NCBI RefSeq assembly: GCF_001428045.1
Contig: NZ_LMSD01000011.1
Span: 3,776-67,775, forward strand
Direction of reading: 5' to 3'
DNA: 64,000 bases
DNA from: Paenibacillus sp. Soil750
Lineage (GTDB): Bacteria > Bacillota > Bacilli > Paenibacillales > NBRC-103111
The notes under the pieces were generated by a model. That model made no database searches and was not told the origin of the DNA. It saw nothing but the letters and a program-made list of their open reading frames with translations. A program made the translations under genes and the position numbers. Shown here one piece after another: positions 44,368 to 53,003 of this stretch (within the stretch, counting starts at the first letter, position 1; every line of letters begins with the position of its first letter).

Positions 44368-46581
44368 ATGTTAAAGAACCACTCTTGGTTTTACCGTTTG
44401 GTGACAACCTACTTGCCAATTGTCTATTTGCTTGTTTTCGTCCTGTTCTTTGTGTTCTTCATGACAATCAATAAGCAGTCCCAAGCGCAAACTGTGAGTG
44501 CAAATGAGGCATTTACGCAATTTAGCATGCTTCAGCTTAACTCGATTCTTGGCAACATCGATCAGAATGTGAATGCGGCAACCGTTAATAATAAGGAGTT
44601 TAATCAGTATATGTTTCAGCTTCACGATTTGGATGCCAATCCGTATTTGCTGCGCAGCAAGGTAGCGGATCTTTTCAGGCAAGTCCAGGCGGGTTTTCCA
44701 TTCGTTAAGTCCATTTATTTTTACCGTAACATCGATATGACTGTACTCGGAACGGAGATGTACCTGCCGCTTGCAGAGTTTGGTGATCGCGAATTCGTAC
44801 AGGAGCAGTTGAAACAGCCACTTCCGAATATTTGGACGAATATAAGAACCTATAAAGTACTTCCTTCTCAATCCATTGATGTTCAAGTTGTATCACTCGT
44901 TAAAAAGATCCCTCTTCAAACAGAACCAAAGGGCATTCTCATTGTGAATATTGATGTTTCGAGTCTGGCTTCATGGCTTCAAGACATCTCTTCGAACTCA
45001 ATTAGTTCAGTTACACTAGTCGATCAGGCAGGACAATTAATCGGGCAAAGTACAGTAAAAGCCAATAAGGACATCCTTAATTTGAAGTTTGAGGAGACAG
45101 GTTGGACGTTTAAAAGCGGTATCAAGGAATCCTACCATTATGGTATTTTTTCAGAGCTCTATTACAGTTGGATCATTATCGGGGTTGTCATGGTGCTGAT
45201 TGCATCGGCCGTCATCATCTATTTGTCCAAACGATATGCAAGACCGATCGATGCGAGTATGAGCCGAATAACCGATTATTTAAACCGCAGACAGCCAGGT
45301 GGAGAATTGAATTTGGTTGTCGATGCGGCGGTGGATAAGATTATTGATTTCGCTGATCGTTATCAGTCAGAGAGTAATCTAAATTTGCCATATCGCCAAA
45401 AGTTTTATTTTCAAGAACTTCTTACAGGAGATCGTCCAATAAGTCAAGACGAATTGATCGAAGAGATGCATAACTTTGGTTTTTCGTGTCATTGGCACTC
45501 GTTCAACACGGCCAAATTAGAGATTGACAAGATGAGTGACTTTACAGAAAATTACTCTACTCGAGATCAGGTGTTGCTGAAATTTGTATTGTCGAACGTG
45601 TTCAAAGAAACGGCTGAACAGTATGGCATAGGGATTTGGAGTGAATGGATATCAGCTGATGAAATGAGCATTTTGTTTGGAGCGGATGGCGAACTTTCGA
45701 TGGCGAATATCAGTACCATTTGTGAGAGTATGCGGGTGTGGGTAGAATCAAATCTCGCATTCACGGTAACGATCGGCGTAGGGGAAAAGACGGAACGTTC
45801 AGAGGATATTAGCGGATCCTATGAGCAGGCTGTTAAGGCCGTACAATATCGTTCAGCATTAGGAAACAATCGCGTTATTCACTATGAGGTCATTACGCGA
45901 CAGACGGAAACCGAGTTGTTTGATATTTTGCAGTTAATCCGCTCAATTGTCCAGTTATATAAAAGTGGAAATGATGAATGGTATGGCCAGTTTGATTTCC
46001 TTTTTAAAGCCATCAATCGCGGCTTGCATACGCGGGACGAGTTGAAAAATCTGCTTTACTATATGACGTTTACATTCACGCGTGAATTATCTGAATTCCC
46101 AAGTGAGTATACGGAGTTATGGCGAGTGGAGGCGCTTAATCCTATTTCCCAAGCCATTGATCGTTTCGAAACGATGGAAGATTTGAAGAATATTGTACTG
46201 GAGCGGCTCCGCACTGTTTTTGAGTTATGGAAGCAGCTGCGTCAATCCAAAACTCAGAGGCTATTAATTCATGATCTGAAAGCCTATATCGACACCAATT
46301 ACGCAAATTCAGAATTGTCCCTGCAATTGCTTGCAGAACAATTCTCCGTCAGTAAAAATTACGTGAGCAGCCTATTTAAAGAAGAAATGGGTGAAAACTT
46401 TATCGATTATTTGACCGCGCTGCGTATCTTTCATTCGAAGCGGCTATTGGAAGACACAGATACTTCGATACAGGATATTGCCGGATTGGTCGGATATGAA
46501 CACTATTTTTCGTTTAACCGAGCGTTTAAGAAGCTGACGGGATTCCCACCGAGCGAATTTAGGAAAAAACACGGTACTTAG
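44368..46581 (+). CDS. Membrane-bound AraC family regulator (YesS/YtdP-like)
   Basis: One-component sensor-regulator of 737 residues. A first membrane helix (residues 14-34), an extracellular Cache-like sensor (35-265) and a second helix (266-290) lead to a cytoplasmic domain. The C-terminal AraC double helix-turn-helix spans residues 640-737 (LAEQFSVSKNYVSSLFKEE and GYEHYFSFNRAFKKLTGFPP). AAGGAG precedes ATG 44368. YesS and YtdP of Bacillus subtilis have this architecture and sit in glycan-use clusters. It probably senses an extracellular pectin breakdown product and activates the island. Confidence 0.9.
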   Translation: MLKNHSWFYRLVTTYLPIVYLLVFVLFFVFFMTINKQSQAQTVSANEAFTQFSMLQLNSILGNIDQNVNAATVNNKEFNQYMFQLHDLDANPYLLRSKVADLFRQVQAGFPFVKSIYFYRNIDMTVLGTEMYLPLAEFGDREFVQEQLKQPLPNIWTNIRTYKVLPSQSIDVQVVSLVKKIPLQTEPKGILIVNIDVSSLASWLQDISSNSISSVTLVDQAGQLIGQSTVKANKDILNLKFEETGWTFKSGIKESYHYGIFSELYYSWIIIGVVMVLIASAVIIYLSKRYARPIDASMSRITDYLNRRQPGGELNLVVDAAVDKIIDFADRYQSESNLNLPYRQKFYFQELLTGDRPISQDELIEEMHNFGFSCHWHSFNTAKLEIDKMSDFTENYSTRDQVLLKFVLSNVFKETAEQYGIGIWSEWISADEMSILFGADGELSMANISTICESMRVWVESNLAFTVTIGVGEKTERSEDISGSYEQAVKAVQYRSALGNNRVIHYEVITRQTETELFDILQLIRSIVQLYKSGNDEWYGQFDFLFKAINRGLHTRDELKNLLYYMTFTFTRELSEFPSEYTELWRVEALNPISQAIDRFETMEDLKNIVLERLRTVFELWKQLRQSKTQRLLIHDLKAYIDTNYANSELSLQLLAEQFSVSKNYVSSLFKEEMGENFIDYLTALRIFHSKRLLEDTDTSIQDIAGLVGYEHYFSFNRAFKKLTGFPPSEFRKKHGT

Positions 46582-46638
46582 TAAATATTGAAGTATTAAA
46601 TCAGGTGGTTCTATATACATGAAGAGGAGAGGGTTCGG

Positions 46639-48828
46639 TTGACACATGAGTGGCAGGCAAATTGGTTGACAGATTGTTCTTTTATAAATTTGGCAAAATC
46701 CTATCTCTACCATAAAGAGCTCGAAGCATCTGAAGTCGAACCACATGATCCTGATTTACAGCATCACCATTGGTATGTAAGAACTGTAGTTAATCTGGAT
46801 GATAAGGCATTGGATGAGGGGAAAATCTGGCTTCATCTGACGGCAGATGATTATTATAAGCTGTATATCAATGGCGAGTTCGTTGCTCAGGGGCCCGCTC
46901 AGAATGATGCGAAGCATTACTATTTTAATCGCATAGATGTACGTTCGTATTTAAAGGTCGGGAAAAATGTAATGGCAGTTCATGTCTACTATCAAGGGCT
47001 GTTAAATCGCGCTTATAACAGCGCCGACTACCGTCAAGGTCTCCTAGCGGAGCTATGGGCAGGCGATAATTTGCTAGTCAAGACCGATCGTGATTGGAAA
47101 GCGAAACGGGTTCATGATAATCGGCCCGGTGTGAAGTTCGGCTATGACACGCAATTCACAGAGCATTTGGATGCAAGGCAATCGGAGCGGGGCTGGACAG
47201 AAGTCGGCTACGACGATTCGGATTGGGCACATGCGGAGGAAGCGGAGCATACCGATTATACTTTTATACTGCAGCCAACTCCGCTGCTCGCCGTCTATAA
47301 GAAGCAGCCTTTACGTGTCGAACGGCTTGCACCTGGTCATTACCTGATCGACTTTGGGAGCGAGCTGACAGGTCAATTCGCCATGAATGCACATGGAAAT
47401 GCGGGAGAACAAGTGCAGATCTTTTCAGGGGAAGAACTATTGCCCGGGGATCAAGCCGTTCGCTACGAAATGCGCTGCAATTGCCTGTATCATGATCAGT
47501 GGACATTATCCGGTGACATAGACGTCTTCGAAACGTATGATTACAAGGCGTTCCGCTATGTGGAAGTGCAAGGACCTGAGGCAGCGCTGCGCCCGGAATC
47601 CTTCCACGCCGTAGTCAGACATTATCCGCTTGATGAGCAAAGCTGTGTGCTTCATAGCTCGGATGAGCTGATGAATCAAATTTTTGACATTTGCAAAAAA
47701 GTTGTCCAATATGGTTCTCAAGAAAATTATGTCGATTGTCCCAGCCGAGAAAAAGGGCAATATTTGGGCGACAATACGATTATTGGTCACTCCCATATGC
47801 TGCTCAGCGGGGATTTGAGGTTGTATCGCAAGGCTATTGAGCAATTCGGTCGCAGTTCGTTCGTGTGTGGAGGGATCATGGCTGTTGTACCCGGGCATTT
47901 CATGCAGGAGATCGCTGATTTCTCTTTGCAGTGGCCGATGCAAGTCATGACGTATTATCGGTACAGTGGAGATACGGCATTCCTTCAGGCGATGTATCCG
48001 TATGCGGAGGGTTTGCTGCGACATTTTGAGAAATTTGAGCGTGGGGATGGATTGCTTGAGGGTGTCACGGACAAATGGAATCTGGTTGATTGGCCACAAA
48101 ACTTACGTGACAACTATGATTTTGAACTGAGTAGGCCAGTCGGTCCTGGCTGCCATAACGTCATTAACGCGCTATATATCGGCTGCGTAGGTACCGTAAA
48201 CGAGATACGTGAATTGCTCGGTTTTGCCTATGAAAATCGGCTGCCGCAATTAAAGAGGAGTTTCTTAGAGGCTTTCTATGATAAGAAGAACGGTTTGTTT
48301 ACAGATTCGGAGCAGAGTACACATCATGCCTTGCATGCCAATGTACTTCCGCTGCTGTTCCATATCGCTCCAGAGGAGTCTGTCAGCGCCATTGTCGACA
48401 TGATCCGGACCAAGCGTTTTGCATGCGGAGTGTATTTCTCCTACTTTGTAATGAAAGCTCTAGCGGAGGTCGCAGAGTATGAGTTGATCTATGATTTGCT
48501 CTCAGCCGACGATGAGCATTCGTGGGGGAATATGCTCAAAGAAGGAGCCACCACCTGCTTCGAAGCATGGGGGAAAGATCAGAAATGGAACACCAGCTTA
48601 TGCCATCCTTGGGCAAGCGGGCCGGTTCCTTTGCTGATCGAAGATATTATCGGCTTAAAGCCTGCGAAGCCGGGTTGGCAAGAAATCGCTTTTTGTCCGA
48701 AGCTTCCTGCAACCTGGACGTCATTATCGCTGCAGCTGAATGTTCCAACTGGCACGATTCGACTCAGTTTTGAGAACGGGGTGTGGACCGAAAGCTTTCC
48801 GCCTGGTATCCCTGTCATACGGGCCTAA
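46639..48828 (+). CDS. GH78-like alpha-L-rhamnosidase
   Basis: Predicted cytoplasmic exo-rhamnosidase (729 residues, no signal peptide) that releases rhamnose from rhamnogalacturonan oligosaccharides. N-terminal beta domains (residues 1-330) include a galactose-binding-like fold (WLHLTADDYYKLYINGEFVAQGPA). An (alpha/alpha)6 barrel follows, with NYVDCPSREKGQYLGD in the position of the GH78 DCPxRDExxGWxGD motif; the RDE there is REK, so the usual acid assignment is altered. A C-terminal sandwich ends the protein. TTG 46639 follows GAGGAGAGGG. Part of its 3' end recurs at 27600. Confidence 0.85.
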   Translation: MTHEWQANWLTDCSFINLAKSYLYHKELEASEVEPHDPDLQHHHWYVRTVVNLDDKALDEGKIWLHLTADDYYKLYINGEFVAQGPAQNDAKHYYFNRIDVRSYLKVGKNVMAVHVYYQGLLNRAYNSADYRQGLLAELWAGDNLLVKTDRDWKAKRVHDNRPGVKFGYDTQFTEHLDARQSERGWTEVGYDDSDWAHAEEAEHTDYTFILQPTPLLAVYKKQPLRVERLAPGHYLIDFGSELTGQFAMNAHGNAGEQVQIFSGEELLPGDQAVRYEMRCNCLYHDQWTLSGDIDVFETYDYKAFRYVEVQGPEAALRPESFHAVVRHYPLDEQSCVLHSSDELMNQIFDICKKVVQYGSQENYVDCPSREKGQYLGDNTIIGHSHMLLSGDLRLYRKAIEQFGRSSFVCGGIMAVVPGHFMQEIADFSLQWPMQVMTYYRYSGDTAFLQAMYPYAEGLLRHFEKFERGDGLLEGVTDKWNLVDWPQNLRDNYDFELSRPVGPGCHNVINALYIGCVGTVNEIRELLGFAYENRLPQLKRSFLEAFYDKKNGLFTDSEQSTHHALHANVLPLLFHIAPEESVSAIVDMIRTKRFACGVYFSYFVMKALAEVAEYELIYDLLSADDEHSWGNMLKEGATTCFEAWGKDQKWNTSLCHPWASGPVPLLIEDIIGLKPAKPGWQEIAFCPKLPATWTSLSLQLNVPTGTIRLSFENGVWTESFPPGIPVIRA

Positions 48829-48971
48829 ATCCAACGGATTTGCAGAGATATACGACAGATTTTGACAATATTAAATTCAATTACAGCGGTACGCATAGTT
48901 TTACGTTTAAGTTAGTGGGTAAAAAATTCATGTTGACGATGCTTAATTAATAAGTGCCTAAGAATTGAATA

Positions 48972-49037
48972 GGGGGCAATCTCGTAAGTCTTCTACTTTG
49001 ACTCCGTCATGCCAAGGTTCAAATCCTTGATCCCCAG
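48972..49037 (+). pseudogene. Degenerate tRNA-Gln (UUG) fragment
   Basis: The 3' part is clear: ACTTTGACTCCGTCATGC carries anticodon TTG. A T-arm CAAGG-TTCAAAT-CCTTG and an acceptor strand ATCCCCAG follow. The 5' half does not form a D-arm, the anticodon stem is not paired, and the total of 66 bases is too short. No encoded CCA is seen. It is a remnant, not a working tRNA. Confidence 0.65.
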
Positions 49038-49047
49038 TTCTTTTCAT

Positions 49048-49085
49048 GAGTCATTAGCTCAGTTGGTAGAGCATCTGCTTTATAA
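49048..49085 (+). pseudogene. 5' half of a tRNA gene (tRNA-Lys-like)
   Basis: GAGTCATTAGCTCAGTTGGT, then AGAGCATCTGCTT, gives the acceptor 5' strand and a complete D-arm as in Bacillus-type tRNA-Lys. The anticodon arm and 3' half are absent. It follows the tRNA-Gln fragment by 10 bases, the spacing and order found in tRNA clusters. Confidence 0.65.
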
Positions 49086-49174
49086 GTTACTACTCTGAAA
49101 GCCTTGATGTAAGGCTGCATCGCTAAATGTCTAAATTTTCTTACATTGTGATACCACCTTACCACATCGTGGCC

Positions 49175-49209
49175 GTCTCTTTGAACGAAGAACGTTTGTT
49201 CAAAGAGAC
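49175..49209. terminator. Strong stem-loop near the left-type Tn7-like end
   Basis: GTCTCTTTGAAC (49175-49186) pairs perfectly with GTTCAAAGAGAC (49198-49209) around an 11-base loop. No T-run follows, so termination is possible but unproven. It lies 24 bases inside the innermost TnsB-like site. Confidence 0.6.
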
Positions 49210-49232
49210 TATGGCAATGATTTGTCAGAAGC

Positions 49233-49376
49233 ACTTCAAAACTTATTTGTAATTCAGCTTTTTCAATCCGAAATACCACTTCAAAACTTAATTTGTAAAT
49301 CGTTTTTATAAGAAAAGCTAGCAAACCCTTGTTTTTACTGGTTTCTAGCACTTCAAAACTTATTTGTCACCCAACA
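49233..49376 (-). repeat. Left-type Tn7-like end, copy D (three spaced sites)
   Basis: Read on the minus strand from 49376: the terminus TGTTGGGT is followed by site 1 (GACAAATAAGTTTTGAAGT, 49350-49368), site 2 (49278-49296) and site 3 (49233-49250). Three spaced sites within about 145 bases is the known plan of Tn7's left end, where sites read GACAAAATAGTTGGGAACT after TGTGGGCG. The element body would extend to lower coordinates, toward ends A and B. A degenerate hairpin lies between sites 1 and 2, as in end E. Confidence 0.7.
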
Positions 49377-49409
49377 TCACGTTATCGGGTGACAAATAAG
49401 TTTTGAAGT
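49350..49409. repeat. Perfect 23-bp inverted repeat formed by two abutting Tn7-like ends
   Basis: Bases 49350-49372 and 49387-49409 are exact reverse complements (outer sequence ACTTCAAAACTTATTTGTC). The centre of 14 bases holds the end of element D (ACA at 49374-49376) and the start of end C. Two elements facing away from each other explain the palindrome. Confidence 0.85.
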
Positions 49410-49490
49410 AGACATTAAAGTAATGAAGTAAACATTAAAGTATTGAAGTAGACAATAAAGACCTGAAGTAACAAAATAAGTTTTGAAATT
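49383..49490 (+). repeat. Right-type Tn7-like end, copy C (five abutting sites)
   Basis: TATCGGGT (49383-49390) is followed by five abutting 20-base units: 49391-49410, 49411-49430, 49431-49450, 49451-49470 and 49471-49490. The fourth begins GACAATAAAG. Abutting sites within about 100 bases match the plan of Tn7's right end. The first 18 bases after the flank are identical to those of end A. The element body lies to the right, toward end E. Confidence 0.7.
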
Positions 49491-49526
49491 AAATAGGTGT
49501 CCACTCTATTGGGTGAACGCCTATTT
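49491..49526 (+). terminator. Hairpin following end C
   Basis: AAATAGGTGTCCAC pairs with GTGAACGCCTATTT over 14 positions with one mismatch, followed by AATTTTG. It is related in sequence (CACTCTATTGGGTGAACGC) to the hairpin after end A. Confidence 0.65.
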
Positions 49527-49978
49527 AATTTTGTGTATGGAGGGAGGAGGAAGTCCTTAGTCGTATCCAGGTAGTAGGCATGGGGGGATTAAACTAACGG
49601 GCAGGATACTTAAAAGAACATGCAGAATTGAAACCCAATCAATTAGCTTCATAATAACATCACTTTCTCAATGGATGGTTGCTTTCGGTATTAACGTGTA
49701 CCTTAAAGTTCTTCGTATATACATTGTTTTTCCATTTTTGGTATATGCTAAGCTAGAAAAAAACTGAACAGAACCCTATTACTTTGGCTTCTGCTCCCTG
49801 ATTTCGTTACTCTTGGATTCGGTTTTTGGGATAAGAAATGGAATAATCCGCACAGATTACCATAAATGCTTGCTTTCAATAACAAAGTGGTGAAAGAGCA
49901 AAAGGTGACTATTAAAATGAACGACTGTGGACAAGTCAGCAAACAAGAATACATAGAATTAAACAAGGGAGTAATTAA
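49527..49978. other. Intergenic region before the alcohol dehydrogenase
   Basis: No gene is supported. A short motif ATTAAACTAACGGG at 49588 recurs in related form at 52841 and 53592. The ribosome site AAGGGAG for the dehydrogenase is at the right end. The rest is AT-rich and without recognisable features. Confidence 0.4.
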
Positions 49979-51121
49979 ATGAAAGCTGTAACCTACCAAG
50001 GGTTAAAAAATGTGAAAGTTAAAGAAGTTACTGACGCAACAATACAGAAGTCGGATGATATCCTTGTCCGCATCACAACAACGACGATATGTGGCTCGGA
50101 CCTTCATCTTTATAACGGAGAGATTCCTAACACCCCTAAGGATTTCATAATTGGACATGAACCAATGGGGATTATCGAAGAGGTTGGTAAAGATGTGACT
50201 AAAGTGAAAAAGGGAGACCGTGTCATTCTTCCCTTTAATGTTGCCTGCGGTCATTGCTGGTATTGTACACATCAATTGGAAAGCCAATGTGACCATTCGA
50301 ATGATTTTTTACATGGTGATACAGGCGGTTATTTGGGGTATTCCGAAACTTTTGGCGGGTATGCAGGCGGACAAGCTGAGCTTCTCCGTGTTCCATATGG
50401 GAACTTCGTTCCTTTTAAAGTGCCAGAGGATGCCGAAATGGAAGATGAAAAGCTCCTCTTTCTATCTGACATTATACCTACAGCCTATTGGAGTGTGGAC
50501 AATGCCGGCGTGAAAGCCGGAGACACCGTAATTGTCCTAGGGTGTGGTCCCGTAGGCTTGCTAGTGCAGAAATTTGCCTGGCTGAAAGGTGCAAAACGCG
50601 TTATAGCCATCGACCATGTTGATTATCGTTTGGAGCATGCTCGGAAAACAAATCGTGTAGAAGTTTTCAATTTTAAAAAGCAGGACGAGCTTCTACAACA
50701 TCTTGCGGAGCTTACGGGTGGAGGTGCAGATGTGGTTATTGATGCGGTAGGACTGGATTCGGAGAAAACTTTTGTCGAAAAGGTAGAAACATTGCTTAAG
50801 CTACAAGGTGGAGGTTTAGGAGCATTCAGGATGGCGACTAAACTTGTGCGCAAAGGAGGCACTATACAAGTAACTGGTGTATATGGCGCAAATTATAACG
50901 CATTTCCTTTTGGTGATCTGTTTAGCCGTAATATTACTGTGAAATTGGGACAAGCTCCTATTATTCACTATATGCCCGAATTATATCGTCAGATTAAGGA
51001 AAGTGTGTTTGATCCGACTGATGTGATCAGCCATAGGCTACAACTAAGTGACGCAGAACACGCCTATAAGATATTCAATAATAAAGAGGATCATGCAATA
51101 AAGATTGTCTTGAAACCTTAG
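49979..51121 (+). CDS. Zinc-dependent alcohol dehydrogenase (MDR family, AdhB/formaldehyde-dehydrogenase-like)
   Basis: NAD(P)-dependent oxidoreductase of 380 residues. The catalytic zinc site begins CGSDLHLYNGEIP, with GHEPMGIIEEVG following. The structural zinc loop has four Cys in CGHCWYCTHQLESQC. The Rossmann motif is VLGCGPVGLL near residue 185. AAGGGAG precedes ATG 49979. The substrate is not readable; relatives act on formaldehyde, threonine or sugar alcohols. It is probably the first cargo gene of the segment between ends C and E, transcribed alone. Confidence 0.92.
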   Translation: MKAVTYQGLKNVKVKEVTDATIQKSDDILVRITTTTICGSDLHLYNGEIPNTPKDFIIGHEPMGIIEEVGKDVTKVKKGDRVILPFNVACGHCWYCTHQLESQCDHSNDFLHGDTGGYLGYSETFGGYAGGQAELLRVPYGNFVPFKVPEDAEMEDEKLLFLSDIIPTAYWSVDNAGVKAGDTVIVLGCGPVGLLVQKFAWLKGAKRVIAIDHVDYRLEHARKTNRVEVFNFKKQDELLQHLAELTGGGADVVIDAVGLDSEKTFVEKVETLLKLQGGGLGAFRMATKLVRKGGTIQVTGVYGANYNAFPFGDLFSRNITVKLGQAPIIHYMPELYRQIKESVFDPTDVISHRLQLSDAEHAYKIFNNKEDHAIKIVLKP

Positions 51122-51784
51122 CACATACGGTTTAAAAACGAACATATAAGTTACAGAAAGCGCGGATGACCATTACAATAGTTAGGTAGCGCGGATGGGT
51201 CATTCCGCTACCGATTTCATTATTAATTGTTTCGGCCGAAGAGGCCGAAGAGGACAGTTCAACACGCCATTGAATAGTCGATTGTTCGAGGGCAATACGG
51301 TGCTGCATAAAAATTTGATAGTAAAAAGGATGAATTAAACGAGACCAAGCCCGCCTATCGATAAGCGGGAACTTCATTCGCGGCCCGTTCGCCAGATTGG
51401 ATAGCCCTCTCCATGTAGCGGATGATCCGTGGCGGTCGAAGTCCCCCTATTAAATGGCATAAAACAGCGGCAGTCTAGGACTTTATTTTCTCGTCCATGG
51501 CTGCCGCTGTTTCTATTATTAGGAGCAGTCTGTCTACTTGACGGGATGCAGTTCACTTTGATGGTAGCCTTATTTGTTTTTTGGATCCAAGGTAATTTTA
51601 AATATCAAAACCAAGGTTGAAGTCAATAGTTTTGCCCAAGCGCAATTGGACTCTTGCTCATATTATGAAGATACACAGACTTTATGGAAGCGATTGATTT
51701 CACACAGATCTCAGCATTGTCCTTCTTTACAAGAATGTCTTTTCGAGAGCGCTTATACAGATAAAAAATAGGAGGTGAACGAAT
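51122..51784. other. Intergenic region with an amine-oxidase relic and a hairpin
   Basis: No complete gene is supported. The stretch holds a minus-strand relic at 51355-51450 and a long hairpin (AAACAGCGGCAG at 51462-51473 with CTGCCGCTGTTT at 51501-51512). It also has a short tandem GGCCGAAGA repeat near 51233. Small frames on both strands have no ribosome sites. Confidence 0.45.
51355..51450 (-). pseudogene. C-terminal relic of a flavin amine oxidase
   Basis: The minus strand reads LRPPRIIRYMERAIQSGERA and then ANEVPAYR and a stop. The MExAIQSGERAAxEV pattern is the FAD-binding C-terminal helix of amine oxidases. Nothing else of the gene is present. It ends at the small hairpin near 51350. 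Confidence 0.5.
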
Positions 51785-52801
51785 TTGTCTGAAATTTTGA
51801 TAGCTGCTGTCGGAGACCTTATGGTAAAACGATACATCATTTCCGATGCTAAACTGGCTAACGGGACTTACTCTTTCGACCCACTTTTAGAAAAGGTAGC
51901 TCCAATTCTGAAAAAAGCGGACTTAACGATAGGAAATCTTGAAACCACCTTCGCTGGAACTAAAGGGGGAGTGAGACGAAAATCACGTGGTCCTTTGTTC
52001 AAATGTCCTGATGAACTGGCTCCAGTCCTAAAAAGAGCCGGCTTTGATGTTTTAATAACAGCAAACAATCATTGTATGGATTTCGGCGCCAAAGGTTTAC
52101 TTCGAACGTTAAGGATTTTGAAACAAAATGGGATTGATTATACCGGTACATTTGAATCTGAAAACAAGGCGAAAGAATATCTTATCAAAAACATCAAAGG
52201 TGTAAAGACCGGAATCCTATCCTTTACTTCGGGACTCAACGGTATTTCAGTACCATCAAATAAATCTTGGATGGTTAACTTAATCCAAACGAAAAAAATA
52301 ATTGAGGATATTCATCATTTGAAAAAACACGTCGATCTTGTGATCATTTATCTGCATTTCGGAAATGAATACAGTCATACTCCAAACCTGAAACAAAAGC
52401 AATTGGTAAGACTTTTATTTAAACACGGAGCCAATATAATTTTAGGGTCACACCCACATGTTCTTCAGCCGTTAAGTACGAGGGGAGAGCAACAATTTGT
52501 TGCGTATTCCTTAGGTAATTTTATTTCTACAAAATTAATGAAAAACTCCCATACTCAAAGCAGTATCATTCTTAATATTAAAGTCAAAAAAAATGAAGAA
52601 GGGAAAATATTCATATCGGAGACTAATTATATTCCTACTTTGGTGCATCGTAAAACTGAAAACGGTCGTAATAAAACAGAGGTTATCTCCATACATGAAG
52701 CCTTAAATGAAAACAATCCGAAATTAAGTGCAAAGCAGCGTGAACGATTTCAAAACATGTTAAACCAAACGAAAAAAATAATAAAAAGTAAGGTAGAATA
52801 A
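51785..52801 (+). CDS. CapA/PgsA-family metallophosphatase-like protein
   Basis: A 338-residue protein of the bacterial capsule-synthesis CapA family, which has a calcineurin-like metal fold. Motifs seen are AAVGDLMVKR, TIGNLETT, ITANNHCMDFG, LHFGNEY and LGSHPHVLQP, covering the metal-binding Asp, Asn and His residues. Unlike PgsA/CapA of polyglutamate operons it has no N-terminal membrane anchor, so it may be cytoplasmic. TTG 51785 follows AGGAGGTG. No capB or capC gene is near, so a role other than capsule is likely. Confidence 0.87.
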   Translation: MSEILIAAVGDLMVKRYIISDAKLANGTYSFDPLLEKVAPILKKADLTIGNLETTFAGTKGGVRRKSRGPLFKCPDELAPVLKRAGFDVLITANNHCMDFGAKGLLRTLRILKQNGIDYTGTFESENKAKEYLIKNIKGVKTGILSFTSGLNGISVPSNKSWMVNLIQTKKIIEDIHHLKKHVDLVIIYLHFGNEYSHTPNLKQKQLVRLLFKHGANIILGSHPHVLQPLSTRGEQQFVAYSLGNFISTKLMKNSHTQSSIILNIKVKKNEEGKIFISETNYIPTLVHRKTENGRNKTEVISIHEALNENNPKLSAKQRERFQNMLNQTKKIIKSKVE

Positions 52802-53003
52802 CTACAATATGAGGCTGCCGCGAAATTGAACGGTATCCTCATTAAGCTAAAGGGTAGTTTATTTTAGAACCAGCAAGTAAACCAATTATTAAACTATCGT
52901 ATTCCGTTATTTAAATAAGTCATGGACATACATGCACAAATTCGATACAGGTGAAAATTTAGTGAAATAGAAGAAAGGTAAATTTACAAGAGGAGTGGTA
53001 TTA

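Larger units (their letters stand above)
48829..49232. other. Noncoding stretch with gene relic, tRNA fragments and a hairpin
   Basis: No complete gene is seen. Right after the GH78 stop, about 35 codons (including NIKFNYSGTHSFTFKL, ending at TAA near 48950) look like a relic of a secreted beta-rich protein. Two tRNA fragments and a 12-bp hairpin follow, each listed separately. The left-type Tn7-like end begins at 49233. Confidence 0.5.

Noticed and set aside
51132..51377. 81-codon minus-strand frame
   Set aside because: It has no ribosome site, and its frame differs from the amine-oxidase relic, which explains part of the same DNA better.
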